Source: Streptomyces broussonetiae
GTDB taxonomy: Bacteria; Actinomycetota; Actinomycetes; Streptomycetales; Streptomycetaceae
DNA length: 64,000 nucleotides
NCBI RefSeq assembly: GCF_009796285.1
Contig: NZ_CP047020.1
Span: 5,084,001 to 5,148,000, forward strand
Direction of reading: 5' to 3'
In this document: piece by piece, positions 44,511-54,560 of the stretch
How positions within the stretch are numbered: the first letter of the stretch is position 1
Layout of the letters: each line of letters opens with the position of its first letter
The notes under the pieces: generated by a model
Seen by the model: the letters and a program-made list of their open reading frames with translations, nothing else
Told to the model about the DNA's origin: nothing
Databases searched by the model: none
Made by a program: the position numbers and the translations under genes

Positions 44511-45680
44511 ATGAGCACCAAGGACTTCATCGAGAAGGACTACTACAAGGTCCTCGGCGTCCCCAAGGACGCCACCGAGGCCGAGATCAAGAAGGCGTAC
44601 CGGAAGCTCGCCCGCGAGTTCCACCCGGACGCCAACAAGGGCAACGCCAAGGCCGAGGAGCGCTTCAAGGAGATCTCCGAGGCGAACGACATCCTCGGTG
44701 ACCCCAAGAAGCGCAAGGAGTACGACGACGCGCGCGCCCTGTTCGGCAACGGCGGTTTCCGCCCCGGGCCGGGTGCCGGCGGCTCCTTCAACTTCGACCT
44801 GGGCGACCTCTTCGGAGGCGGCGGCAACGCCCAGGGCGGAGGCTTCGGCGGAGGTATCGGTGACGTCTTCGGGGGCCTGTTCAACCGGGGCGGCACGACC
44901 GGCACGCGCACTCAGCCGCGGCGCGGCCAGGACATCGAGTCCGAGGTCACGCTGAGCTTCACGGAGGCCATCGAGGGCGCCACGGTGCCACTCAGGATGT
45001 CCTCCCAGGCGCCCTGCAAGGCCTGCTCGGGCACCGGCGACAAGAACGGCACACCGCGTGTGTGCCCGACCTGTGTCGGCACCGGCCAGGTGGCGCGGGG
45101 TTCGGGCGGCGGTTTCTCGCTGACCGATCCCTGCCCCGACTGCAAGGGCCGCGGCCTGATCGCCGAGCACCCCTGCGCGGAGTGCAAGGGCAGCGGGCGG
45201 GCGAAGTCGTCCCGCACGATGCAGGTCCGCATCCCGGCCGGGGTGACCGACGGGCAGCGGATCCGGCTGCGCGGCAAGGGCGCGCCCGGCGAGCGGGGCG
45301 GACCGGCGGGCGATCTGTTCGTGGTCGTGCACGTCGGCGAGCACCCGGTGTTCGGGCGCAAGGGCGACAACCTCACGGTCACCGTGCCGGTGACGTTCGC
45401 CGAGGCGGCCCTCGGCGGCGAGGTGCGGGTGCCGACCCTCGGCGGCCCGCCCGTCACCCTGAAGCTGCCGCCCGGCACGCCCAACGGCCGTACGATGCGC
45501 GCCCGGGGCAAGGGCGCGGTCCGCAAGGACGGCACCCACGGCGATCTGCTGGTCACCGTCGAGGTACGTGTTCCCAGGGACGTGTCGGGGAAGGCTCGTG
45601 ACGCACTCGAGGCGTATCGCGAGGCCACCGCGGGCGAGGACCCGCGGGCCGAGCTGTTCGAGGCGGCGAAGGGAGACTGA
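44511..45680 (+). CDS. dnaJ: DnaJ-type co-chaperone (class A Hsp40)
   Basis: 389 residues from ATG 44511 (AGGAAGG upstream). J domain with the HPD tripeptide in 'LAREFHPDANKGNAKAEERFKEI', a Gly/Phe-rich stretch ('GDLFGGGGNAQGGGFGGGIGDVFGGLF'), four zinc-binding CxxCxGxG repeats ('CKACSGTG', 'CPTCVGTG', 'CPDCKGRG', 'CAECKGSG'), and two C-terminal beta-sandwich domains. It stimulates DnaK ATPase and delivers substrates. It is placed in the HspR-controlled operon between grpE and hspR; this is the usual DnaJ1 copy of actinomycetes. Confidence 0.97.
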   Translation: MSTKDFIEKDYYKVLGVPKDATEAEIKKAYRKLAREFHPDANKGNAKAEERFKEISEANDILGDPKKRKEYDDARALFGNGGFRPGPGAGGSFNFDLGDLFGGGGNAQGGGFGGGIGDVFGGLFNRGGTTGTRTQPRRGQDIESEVTLSFTEAIEGATVPLRMSSQAPCKACSGTGDKNGTPRVCPTCVGTGQVARGSGGGFSLTDPCPDCKGRGLIAEHPCAECKGSGRAKSSRTMQVRIPAGVTDGQRIRLRGKGAPGERGGPAGDLFVVVHVGEHPVFGRKGDNLTVTVPVTFAEAALGGEVRVPTLGGPPVTLKLPPGTPNGRTMRARGKGAVRKDGTHGDLLVTVEVRVPRDVSGKARDALEAYREATAGEDPRAELFEAAKGD

Positions 45681-45685
45681 GAGAG

Positions 45686-46135
45686 ATGGACGGCCGTCGA
45701 CGTAACCCGTATGAACTGACCGAGGAGACCCCGGTCTACGTCATCTCGGTGGCGGCCCAGCTCTCCGGACTCCACCCGCAGACGCTGCGCCAGTACGACC
45801 GCCTGGGTCTGGTCTCCCCGGACCGGACCGCCGGCCGGGGCCGCCGCTACTCGGCCCGTGACATCGAACTGCTCCGCCAGGTGCAGCAGTTGTCGCAGGA
45901 CGAGGGCATCAACCTGGCCGGAATCAAGCGCATCATCGAACTGGAGAACCAGGTCGCCGCCCTGCAGTCCCGTGTCGCGGAGCTGGAGGCGGCCCTGGAC
46001 GGCGCGGCGGCCGCGATGCAGCAGCGCGAGGCCGCCGTCCACGCCTCCTACCGGCGTGACCTGGTGCCGTACCAGGAGGTGCAGCAGACCAGCGCGTTGG
46101 TGGTGTGGCGGCCCAAGCGGCAGCAGCGCGACTGA
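45686..46135 (+). CDS. hspR: heat-shock repressor HspR (MerR family)
   Basis: 149 residues, five bases after the dnaJ stop. The MerR winged helix is 'YVISVAAQLSGLHPQTLRQYDRLGLVSPDRTAGRGRRYSARDIELLRQVQQLSQDEGINLAGIKRIIELENQVAALQ', leading into a long coiled coil. A C-terminal segment 'ALVVWRPKRQQ' is the tail reported to contact DnaK. It represses its own operon and clpB through the HAIR inverted repeats found here at 41870, 41922 and 51158. A Thr-rich 'ELTEETPVYV' opens it. The operon ends at the terminator 46163. Confidence 0.96.
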   Translation: MDGRRRNPYELTEETPVYVISVAAQLSGLHPQTLRQYDRLGLVSPDRTAGRGRRYSARDIELLRQVQQLSQDEGINLAGIKRIIELENQVAALQSRVAELEAALDGAAAAMQQREAAVHASYRRDLVPYQEVQQTSALVVWRPKRQQRD

Positions 46136-46162
46136 CACGCAGCAGACCTGAGTACCTCACAA

Positions 46163-46187
46163 GGGGCCCGCTTTCGGGCCCCTTTTT
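46163..46187 (+). terminator. rho-independent terminator of the dnaK operon
   Basis: GGGGCCCG (46163-46170), loop CTTT, CGGGCCCC (46175-46182), then TTTTTC. It follows the hspR stop by 27 bases. Confidence 0.93.
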
Positions 46188-46423
46188 CTTTGCCGATTTC
46201 TTTGCCGACCCATACCGTCCCGTGAACTCCCGTTGAATGGAGGGTCCGTAAAGAGCGTTTGAAGATGATTCCGCTCCTTCTTCACAGGTGCATCGGAGCG
46301 TGCTGTTGCGCACTCGTTAAGTAGTTCCGCTTGACGCCGGGTGTGGCCTGAGCGTTGTCTTTTCAGACACCTGGGTCGTATAGCAGCCCCCACGTCCGGA
46401 ACGCACATGAAGTGAGCCCTCGC

Positions 46424-47530
46424 ATGCGTCGTATCGCCATATCCGTGGCCGTGTCCACGATGACCCTTTCGCTTGCCGGCTGCGGCATGCTGAACGCGTC
46501 GGGGAGCGGGGCGAGCGCGAGCCCGAGCAAGGGCGACGACCTCACGGTGGGCCTGCTGCTGCCGGAGAAGACGAACACCCGCTACGACAGGTTCGACTAC
46601 CCCATCATCAAGTCCCAGGTCGCCGAGCTGACCAAGAAGCGGGGCAAGGTCGAGTACGCCAACGCCGACGCGGACGCCGCCAAGCAGACCGCGCAGCTGC
46701 AGCAGATGATCGACGACAAGGTCGATGTCATCCTGCTCGACGCGGTCGACTCGCACGCGGTGGCCGCCGGGGTGCAGAAGGCCAAGGACGCGGGCATTCC
46801 GGTCATCGCCTACGACCGGCTCGCCGAGGGCCCGATCGACGCCTATGTCTCCTTCGACAACGAGCTGGTGGGCGAGGTGCAGGGCCGCAGTCTGCTGGAG
46901 GCGCTGGGCTCGAACGCCGACAGCTCCAACAAGATCGTCATGATGAACGGCTCGCCCACCGACCCGAACGCCAAGCAGTTCAAGGAGGGCGCGCTCTCCG
47001 AGCTGAACGGCAAGGTGACGATCGCGGCGACGTTCGACACCACCGACTGGAAGCCGGAGAACGCCGAGGCCAACATGACCAAGGCGATCAACCAGATCGG
47101 CAGGAACAACATCGCCGGGGTCTACTCCGCCAACGACGACATGGCCGGCGGCATCATCAAGGCCCTCAAGGCGGCCGGAGTCACCACCCTGCCCCCGATC
47201 ACCGGCCAGGACGCCTCGCTGGAGGGTGTCCAGCGGGTGGTGGCCGGAGAGCAGTACATGAGCGTCTACAAGGCCTACCCGGACGAGGCCCAGGCCGCGG
47301 CCCAGATGGCCGTCGCCCGGATCCAGGGCAAGGACATCCAGTTCGACGCCCTCACCCAGGACAAGGTCGACAGCCCCACCACCAAGAACATCCCGGCCAA
47401 GCTGATCCAGCCGACCGCGCTGACCAAGAGCAACATCAAGTCCACGGTCATCGCCGACGGCATCTACACCGTGGGCGACATCTGCACCGCCAAGTACAAG
47501 GCCGCCTGTGCGGCGATTGGCTTGAAGTAG
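46424..47530 (+). CDS. sugar ABC transporter substrate-binding lipoprotein (xylose/ChvE type)
   Basis: 368 residues from ATG 46424. 'MTLSLAGCGML' is a lipobox, so the protein is anchored outside the membrane. The mature part is a type 1 periplasmic binding protein of the CUT2 class: 'LTVGLLLPEKTNTRYDRFDYPIIKSQV', 'DKVDVILLDAVDSHAVAAGVQKAKDAGIPVIAYDRLAEG', 'IVMMNGSPTDPNAKQFKEGA', 'AGVYSANDDMAGGIIKALKAAG' and 'ITGQDASLEGVQRVVAGEQYMSVYK'. These match XylF-like proteins that bind xylose or similar sugars. No permease or ATPase gene follows, so it either serves a transporter encoded elsewhere or has become an orphan sensor. The 287 bases before it are AT-rich, with no gene. Confidence 0.88.
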   Translation: MRRIAISVAVSTMTLSLAGCGMLNASGSGASASPSKGDDLTVGLLLPEKTNTRYDRFDYPIIKSQVAELTKKRGKVEYANADADAAKQTAQLQQMIDDKVDVILLDAVDSHAVAAGVQKAKDAGIPVIAYDRLAEGPIDAYVSFDNELVGEVQGRSLLEALGSNADSSNKIVMMNGSPTDPNAKQFKEGALSELNGKVTIAATFDTTDWKPENAEANMTKAINQIGRNNIAGVYSANDDMAGGIIKALKAAGVTTLPPITGQDASLEGVQRVVAGEQYMSVYKAYPDEAQAAAQMAVARIQGKDIQFDALTQDKVDSPTTKNIPAKLIQPTALTKSNIKSTVIADGIYTVGDICTAKYKAACAAIGLK

Positions 47531-47690
47531 ACCGCAGCTTCCTGCAGAGGAGAGAGGCGGAGCCTGGGTCATACCCGGGCATAACAGGCCTGCGCGGCCG
47601 CTCCATTGGAGCGAGCCGTGTTGCGGACCCGGTCGGCGCCGCGCATAGTTGCGCTGCGGAAGTGGCAGCACACCGGGGGTGAAATGGGCG

Positions 47691-48734
47691 ATGGCCGGGC
47701 GCGGGGCGGAGGAGCATCCACACGGGGCCGACCGACTGTGCGCGGCCGGAGACCGGCTGTACTCCCGGGCCGTACGCCGCGGGCGGGTACCGCGCGCCGA
47801 CATCGAGACGGTGCCCTGCCTGCTGGAGCTGGCCCTGCTGCACCCGGATCCCGACGACATGGACTGGCTGGTGCCGACCTCCCCGCAGGAGGTCATGACT
47901 CGGCTGCTGCGCGGGGTCTGCGACGAGGTCAGCGCGAGCCAGCGGAGGATGGGCTCGGCGGTGGCCGCCTTCGAGTGGTATGCCGGTCTCGGCCGGCAGC
48001 TGCCCGCGCTGACGGCACCGGCCGAGGGCAGCGCCATCCGGGTGCTGGACGGGCTGTCACGGATCCAGGCGGCCATGGACGAGGCGACGGAGGCGTGCAC
48101 CACCGAGGTGCTCACCGTGCAGCCCGGCGGCATCCGCCGGGAGGCCGAGCTGACCGAGGGCCTGCACCGGGCGCTGGCCCTGCGCGGCCGGGGCGTGCGC
48201 ATGCGCGACCTGTACACCCATGTCGCCCGCCACGGCCAGGGCCTGCTCAACTACCTGGAGCTGATGGGCGACACGGTCGAGGCCCGCAGCCTGGACGAGG
48301 TCATCGACCGGCTGATCCTCTTCGACCGCACGGTGGCGTTCGTCCCCGCCAACCCCGACTGCACGATGGCCCTGGAACTGCGCCATCCGGCCCTCGTGGC
48401 CTACCTGGTGACGGTCTTCGAGCGCCTCTGGCGCCTCGCGATCCCGCTCACCGCGCCCCTGCCCGACACCGGCATCGAGGGCATCTCGCACCGTGAGCAG
48501 TCCATCGCCGCGCTGCTCGCCGAGGGCCACCAGGACGCAGTGATCGCCGAGCGGCTCGGGATCAGCGTGCGCACCTGCCGCGCCCACATCGCCCGCCTGT
48601 CGGAGACCCTCGGCGCGGCCAGCCGTACCCAACTGGGTGTCCGTATCGCCCAGGTGGGCCTGGACGGCAACCGCTCCTGTCTGACGGCCGCCCCGGTCAC
48701 GGCCGCTGACCAGGAATCCCCGAGCGTGCGATGA
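47691..48734 (+). CDS. LuxR-type orphan regulator with TrmB-like sensory part, copy 1
   Basis: 347 residues from ATG 47691 (GGGGGTGA upstream). The N-terminal 270 residues lack a receiver domain; they contain 'LLHPDPDDMDWLVP', 'TEACTTEVLTVQPGG', 'GRGVRMRDLYTH' and 'VAFVPANPDCTMALELRHPALVAYLVTVFERLW', the TrmB-like effector module of large Streptomyces orphan regulators. The C-terminus is a LuxR-type HTH, 'EQSIAALLAEGHQDAVIAERLGISVRTCRAHIARLSETLGAASRTQLGV'. A close paralogue is the next gene on the other strand. The two and the small peptide gene beyond may form one regulatory unit. Confidence 0.82.
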   Translation: MAGRGAEEHPHGADRLCAAGDRLYSRAVRRGRVPRADIETVPCLLELALLHPDPDDMDWLVPTSPQEVMTRLLRGVCDEVSASQRRMGSAVAAFEWYAGLGRQLPALTAPAEGSAIRVLDGLSRIQAAMDEATEACTTEVLTVQPGGIRREAELTEGLHRALALRGRGVRMRDLYTHVARHGQGLLNYLELMGDTVEARSLDEVIDRLILFDRTVAFVPANPDCTMALELRHPALVAYLVTVFERLWRLAIPLTAPLPDTGIEGISHREQSIAALLAEGHQDAVIAERLGISVRTCRAHIARLSETLGAASRTQLGVRIAQVGLDGNRSCLTAAPVTAADQESPSVR

Positions 48735-48860
48735 GACGGCCGGGCCGCGTCCGGCCGGCGCTGCCGAGCGCGGCGGCGAGCCCGGCGACGTGCAGGTGCG
48801 CGGGGTCCCCGGGCGAGGGCCTTTCCCGGGCGCCGTGCCCCGCAGGGGGCGCCGGATCCT

Positions 48861-49823
48861 TCACCGGTCCCGGTCGAGCATGCCGGACTGGGCGATGAGG
48901 TACCCGAGCTGGGCGCGGCTGCCGCTGCCGAGGGCCTGGGCGAGCTTGGCGATGTGGGCCCGGCAGGTGCGCACGTTCATGCCCAGACGGCGCGCTATGG
49001 CCTCGTCGACATGGCCCTCCACCAGGAGTTTGGCGATGGAGTGCTGGATGTCCGTGATGCCGTCGGGGGCTGTCTCGTAGGGGGCGCCGGTGCTCATCGG
49101 CACCGCGCGCGCCCACATGAACTCGAACACCTTGATCAGGTACTGCACCAGGCCCGGGTGCCTGAGTTCCAGGGCGACCTGCCGGTCGTCGCGGATCGGG
49201 ATGAAGGCCACGGTCTCGTCGCAGATGATCAGCCGCTCCACCAGCTCGTCGATGGTGCGGTACTCCACCTTGCCCTCGGAGAACTGGGACACGTATCCGA
49301 GCGTCTCGGGGCTGTAGCGGGCCGTGTGCTGGTAGAGGGTCCTGATCCGCACACCGCGTTCGAGGAGCGGGCGGTCGCGTTCCAGGCCCTGCAGCAGGGT
49401 GTGTTCGAGGCGGCGGCTGGTCGGCTGCACGGTGAGCACCTCGGAGCGGCACTCGGCCGTGGCCACGTCGAGTGCCGCGTTGATGCGGTCCAGGCCTTCC
49501 AGTACCGAGATGGCGTGCGTGGGCGTCGAGCTCTGGGCGCTGAGCGTCATGAACGGTTCGAAGGCGTCGGCGAGTTCGATCGACAGCCGTCTGCGCTCGG
49601 AGATCTCGCGTTCGAGCGGGTTGAGGCGCTGGGCCAGGGCCACCGTGGGAGGGGTGGGACGCAGCCAGTTCGCGTCGTCGGGGTCCGGGTGCAGAAGGGC
49701 GAACTCCATGAGGCAGGGAGCGGGTTCGACATCCGCGCGGGCTATGCGTCCGGTCCGTAGCGCCTTCGCGTAGAGGCGGCCACCTTCCTCACACAGCTCG
49801 GTCATCGTATGGGGATGTGACAC
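48861..49823 (-). CDS. LuxR-type orphan regulator with TrmB-like sensory part, copy 2
   Basis: About 320 residues. GTG 49823 ('VSHPHTMTELCEEGG') aligns best with the paralogue; ATG 49871 and ATG 49805 are alternatives without ribosome sites. Shared blocks with copy 1 include 'APCLMEFALLHPDPDDANWL', 'TAECRSEVLTVQP', 'RGVRIRTLYQHTARY', 'VALELRHPGLVQYLIKVFEFMWARAVP' and the HTH 'QHSIAKLLVEGHVDEAIARRLGMNVRTCRAHIAKLAQALGS'. It is divergent from the DTTWG peptide gene, and their 134-base shared gap contains paired direct repeats, so it is the prime candidate to control that gene. The ligand is unknown. Confidence 0.84.
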   Translation of the reverse strand: MSHPHTMTELCEEGGRLYAKALRTGRIARADVEPAPCLMEFALLHPDPDDANWLRPTPPTVALAQRLNPLEREISERRRLSIELADAFEPFMTLSAQSSTPTHAISVLEGLDRINAALDVATAECRSEVLTVQPTSRRLEHTLLQGLERDRPLLERGVRIRTLYQHTARYSPETLGYVSQFSEGKVEYRTIDELVERLIICDETVAFIPIRDDRQVALELRHPGLVQYLIKVFEFMWARAVPMSTGAPYETAPDGITDIQHSIAKLLVEGHVDEAIARRLGMNVRTCRAHIAKLAQALGSGSRAQLGYLIAQSGMLDRDR

Positions 49824-49865
49824 TTTGGTCCGATTCGATGTCAAATCTCCACCCCCCAGGGTCCT

Positions 49866-49913
49866 GAACATGCAGGAACATGATGCACCGATTGTGTGGC
49901 CATGACGTGGCCA
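49866..49913. promoter_or_regulatory. two helically phased direct-repeat pairs between regulator and peptide gene
   Basis: GAACATG occurs at 49866-49872 and 49876-49882 (10-bp period). GTGGCCA occurs at 49896-49902 and 49907-49913 (11-bp period). Repeats one helical turn apart allow a protein dimer or tandem dimers to bind the same face of DNA. They lie in the divergent promoter gap of the LuxR-like regulator and the secreted peptide gene. Confidence 0.5.
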
Positions 49914-49957
49914 AATAAGCCATCGTCTTGTTCGACGGGGGAAGAGGGGACCTTCAA

Positions 49958-50182
49958 GTGAGGACGAAGCCGACTATGTGCAACAGAATGCTTCGGTCGA
50001 TGCTTGCCGTCGCCTTCTCCACCGTTGTGGCCATCGGCGCGTTGAGTGGCCTCTTCGGTGCGAGGGGTGACGCTCAGGCGCAGGACACCACCTGGGGAGT
50101 GGCTCCTCGGTCTGTCGCTGTGAGTGCCGACGGCACCGGATCGGCCCATTCCGATGGTGCAGACGACACCACCTGGGGCTGA
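49958..50182 (+). CDS. small secreted peptide with DTTWG at both ends of the predicted mature form
   Basis: 74 residues from GTG 49958, preceded by GAGGGGA seven bases upstream. Residues 11-41 are a Sec signal ('MLRSMLAVAFSTVVAIGALSG') ending in 'DAQA', so cleavage after Ala41 is likely. The remaining 33 residues begin 'QDTTWG' (42-47) and end 'DDTTWG' (69-74); the segment between is Gly/Ser/Ala/Val-rich without Cys. The exact placing of the motif at both termini suggests processing or recognition at each end. It is followed after three bases by a Rieske-like gene and is divergent from a LuxR-like regulator. I know no family name; a signal peptide or modified-peptide precursor is a plausible but unproven reading. 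Confidence 0.75.
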   Translation: MRTKPTMCNRMLRSMLAVAFSTVVAIGALSGLFGARGDAQAQDTTWGVAPRSVAVSADGTGSAHSDGADDTTWG

Positions 50183-50185
50183 CTG

Positions 50186-50521
50186 ATGACTACTCCACCC
50201 GACGACCGTTCCTTCCGGCGCGAGATGGCCACCGCCTACCGCTCCGGCTGGCACTTCATCGACCTGGTCACGGCCATCCCGCACAGCGGGGATTCGCTGA
50301 TGGTGACCGTCTTCGGTGAACCGGTCGTCGTGACACGGGACGAGGACGGGGACGTGCGGGCGTACCGGTGCCTGCGCAAGCCGCGTGGCGCGCCCCAGCC
50401 GGTGCGCTGTGCCATCCGGTACGGAATGATCTTCGTGAACCTGGACCAGCGGGATCACCGGCTTGCCGAGCCGACGGATTCCGACCTGCGAACCATCTCG
50501 GCCACCCCCCGCAGTGCCTGA
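50186..50521 (+). CDS. Rieske-oxygenase-like protein lacking the usual cluster ligands
   Basis: 111 residues, starting three bases after the DTTWG peptide stop, so translation is likely coupled. 'ATAYRSGWHFIDLVTAIPHSGDSLMVTVFGEPVVVTRDEDGDVRAYRCLRKPRG' follows the N-terminal Rieske domain of ring-hydroxylating oxygenases, where 'RCLRKPRG' takes the place of the CxH block. The second CxxH block is replaced by 'RCAIRYGMIFVNLDQ', which in oxygenases comes after it. Only two Cys and no ligand His remain, so a 2Fe-2S cluster is unlikely. It may be a degenerate domain used to bind the peptide or a precursor. It ends at a strong terminator. Confidence 0.65.
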   Translation: MTTPPDDRSFRREMATAYRSGWHFIDLVTAIPHSGDSLMVTVFGEPVVVTRDEDGDVRAYRCLRKPRGAPQPVRCAIRYGMIFVNLDQRDHRLAEPTDSDLRTISATPRSA

Positions 50522-50565
50522 CGCGATTCCCCCGTCGTAAAAGATCGCTCAGGTGCTTCCCCCCG

Positions 50566-50610
50566 CAGCGGCGTCACCGTGACCTGAACACGGTGACGCC
50601 GCTGTAGTTT
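50566..50610 (+). terminator. strong terminator of the peptide-Rieske-like operon
   Basis: CAGCGGCGTCACCGTG (50566-50581) and CACGGTGACGCCGCTG (50589-50604) form a 16-bp perfect stem with a 7-base loop, followed by TAGTTTTT. Confidence 0.92.
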
Positions 50611-50704
50611 TTGGGGACATTTCGGGGTATGGGCGCGCTTCCATGGTGGCTGAAAATATTCGTTCAGGCCGACCAAAGCGTCACCCCTGGTGTCACCCGG
50701 CGTG

Positions 50705-51121
50705 TCAGCCATGGCCCAGCGCCCGCTCGACCTCGATCTCGATCACCACGCGCGACGGATTCGGCCCCGGCGTCCGCTCGTAGCGCTCGGCGTAGCGCCG
50801 CACCGCCTCCGCGACCCGTTCCGGTTCCGTCCGCACCCGCGCACGCCCTTCCAGGGTGGCCCAGCGCCGGCCGTCCACCTGGCACACCGCCACGCGGGCG
50901 CCCCCGGTGCCGGCCGCGCGGACGTGCCGTACCTTCGCGCTGGACACGTTGGTGATCACCCGAGCCAGTCCGGACGCCGCGTCGTAGGTCACCCCGACCG
51001 GTACCACGTGCGGGCTGCCGTCGGGCCGGAGCGTGGTCAGCGTGCACAGATGCCGTTCGCGCCAGAACGCGAGGTAACGCTCGTCCGGTGCCGCCGGATC
51101 CACGGAGTGCGTCATCGCCAT
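50705..51121 (-). CDS. pyridoxamine-5'-phosphate-oxidase-fold protein (flavin/F420-binding split barrel)
   Basis: 138 residues from ATG 51121 (or ATG 51115). 'RYLAFWRERHLCTLTTLRPDGSPHVVPVGVTYDAASGLARVITNVSSAKVRHVRAAG' and 'GARVAVCQVDGRRWATLEGRARV' are the split-barrel fold; the PPOX or F420-dependent class is typical for actinobacteria. It may reduce small quinones or bind flavin. The true PdxH has other signature residues, so PLP synthesis is not implied. The start lies 37 bases from the clpB HAIR site, so HspR could influence both directions. Confidence 0.82.
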   Translation of the reverse strand: MAMTHSVDPAAPDERYLAFWRERHLCTLTTLRPDGSPHVVPVGVTYDAASGLARVITNVSSAKVRHVRAAGTGGARVAVCQVDGRRWATLEGRARVRTEPERVAEAVRRYAERYERTPGPNPSRVVIEIEVERALGHG

Positions 51122-51157
51122 GCCCGCAACCTAGTCCCCCAAGGGCTCCCCGCCCAC

Positions 51158-51178
51158 CTTGAGCGGAATAGACTCAAC
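51158..51178. promoter_or_regulatory. HAIR operator upstream of clpB (HspR site)
   Basis: CTTGAGC-N7-ACTCAAC, one base off the consensus in each arm, 58 bases before the clpB start. Together with the two dnaK sites it places clpB in the HspR regulon, as known in Streptomyces. Confidence 0.85.
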
Positions 51179-51236
51179 TTTGTGTACGCTGGTTAGGTCA
51201 GCAGTGGAGAGAGTCGCCGAGGAGGAGAACGGACAC

Positions 51237-53846
<2,610 letters not shown>

Positions 53847-53886
53847 CGAGGGGTGCGCGTCGGCGTGCGTTCCCCTGCGGCGGGAA

Positions 53887-53911
53887 CCGTGTCAGCCCAG
53901 GGCTGACACGG
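53887..53911 (+). terminator. hairpin terminator after clpB
   Basis: CCGTGTCAGCC (53887-53897) and GGCTGACACGG (53901-53911) form an 11-bp perfect stem with a 3-base loop, 41 bases past the clpB stop. No T-tract follows. Confidence 0.7.
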
Positions 53912-53981
53912 GCCGCCGGGGCTTGCCACCCCCCTCCCCGCATGAGGGAGGATGGCGGAATCCAATGAAGGGAAATTCACG

Positions 53982-54521
53982 GTGAGCATCGACCCGTCCT
54001 CGATTCCGAACTTCGGGGGCCAGCCCGACCCGCAGCCCCAGGGACCGGCCGGCCCCGTCCTCCCGGATCAGGACCTCGTGAAGCAGCTCCTCGACCAGAT
54101 GGAGCTGAAGTACGTCGTGGACGAGGAGGGCGACCTCGCGGCTCCGTGGGAGCAGTTCCGCACCTACTTCATGTTCCGCGGTGAGGCCGAGCAGGCGGTC
54201 TTCTCGGTGCGGACCTTCTACGACCGCCCCCACAAGATCGACGAGAAGGCGCAGCTGCTCGAGTCGATCGACGACTGGAACCGCCGCACCCTGTGGCCCA
54301 AGGTCTACACCCACACCCACGACGACGGCACCGTCCGTCTCATCGGTGAGGCCCAGATGCTGATCGGCACGGGCGTCGACATCAACCACTTCGTCTCCTC
54401 GACGGTCAGCTGGGTGCGGGCCGCGATCGAGTTCGACAAGTGGCTGGTCGAGCAGCTCGGCCTGGAGCAGGACGTCGACCAGGGCGACCAGGGCGACCAG
54501 CCCGAGAGCGACGGGGAGTAA
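53982..54521 (+). CDS. YbjN-domain protein
   Basis: 179 residues from GTG 53982 (AAGGGA eight bases upstream). An ATG at 53952 would add ten residues but sits on its own ribosome site. The N-terminal 30 residues are Pro/Gly/Gln-rich. The core 'DLVKQLLDQMELKYVVDEEGDLAAPWEQFRTYFMFRGEAEQAVFSVRTFYDRPHKIDEKAQLLESIDDWNRRTLWPKVYTHTHDDGTVRLIGEAQM' is a YbjN domain, related to type III secretion chaperone-like folds and seen in actinobacterial ESX or other accessory contexts. The tail is acidic. Function unknown. Confidence 0.87.
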   Translation: MSIDPSSIPNFGGQPDPQPQGPAGPVLPDQDLVKQLLDQMELKYVVDEEGDLAAPWEQFRTYFMFRGEAEQAVFSVRTFYDRPHKIDEKAQLLESIDDWNRRTLWPKVYTHTHDDGTVRLIGEAQMLIGTGVDINHFVSSTVSWVRAAIEFDKWLVEQLGLEQDVDQGDQGDQPESDGE

Positions 54522-54560
54522 GCCCCCAAGGCGTCCCCCGGAAGTCGTCCGGGCGGCGTC

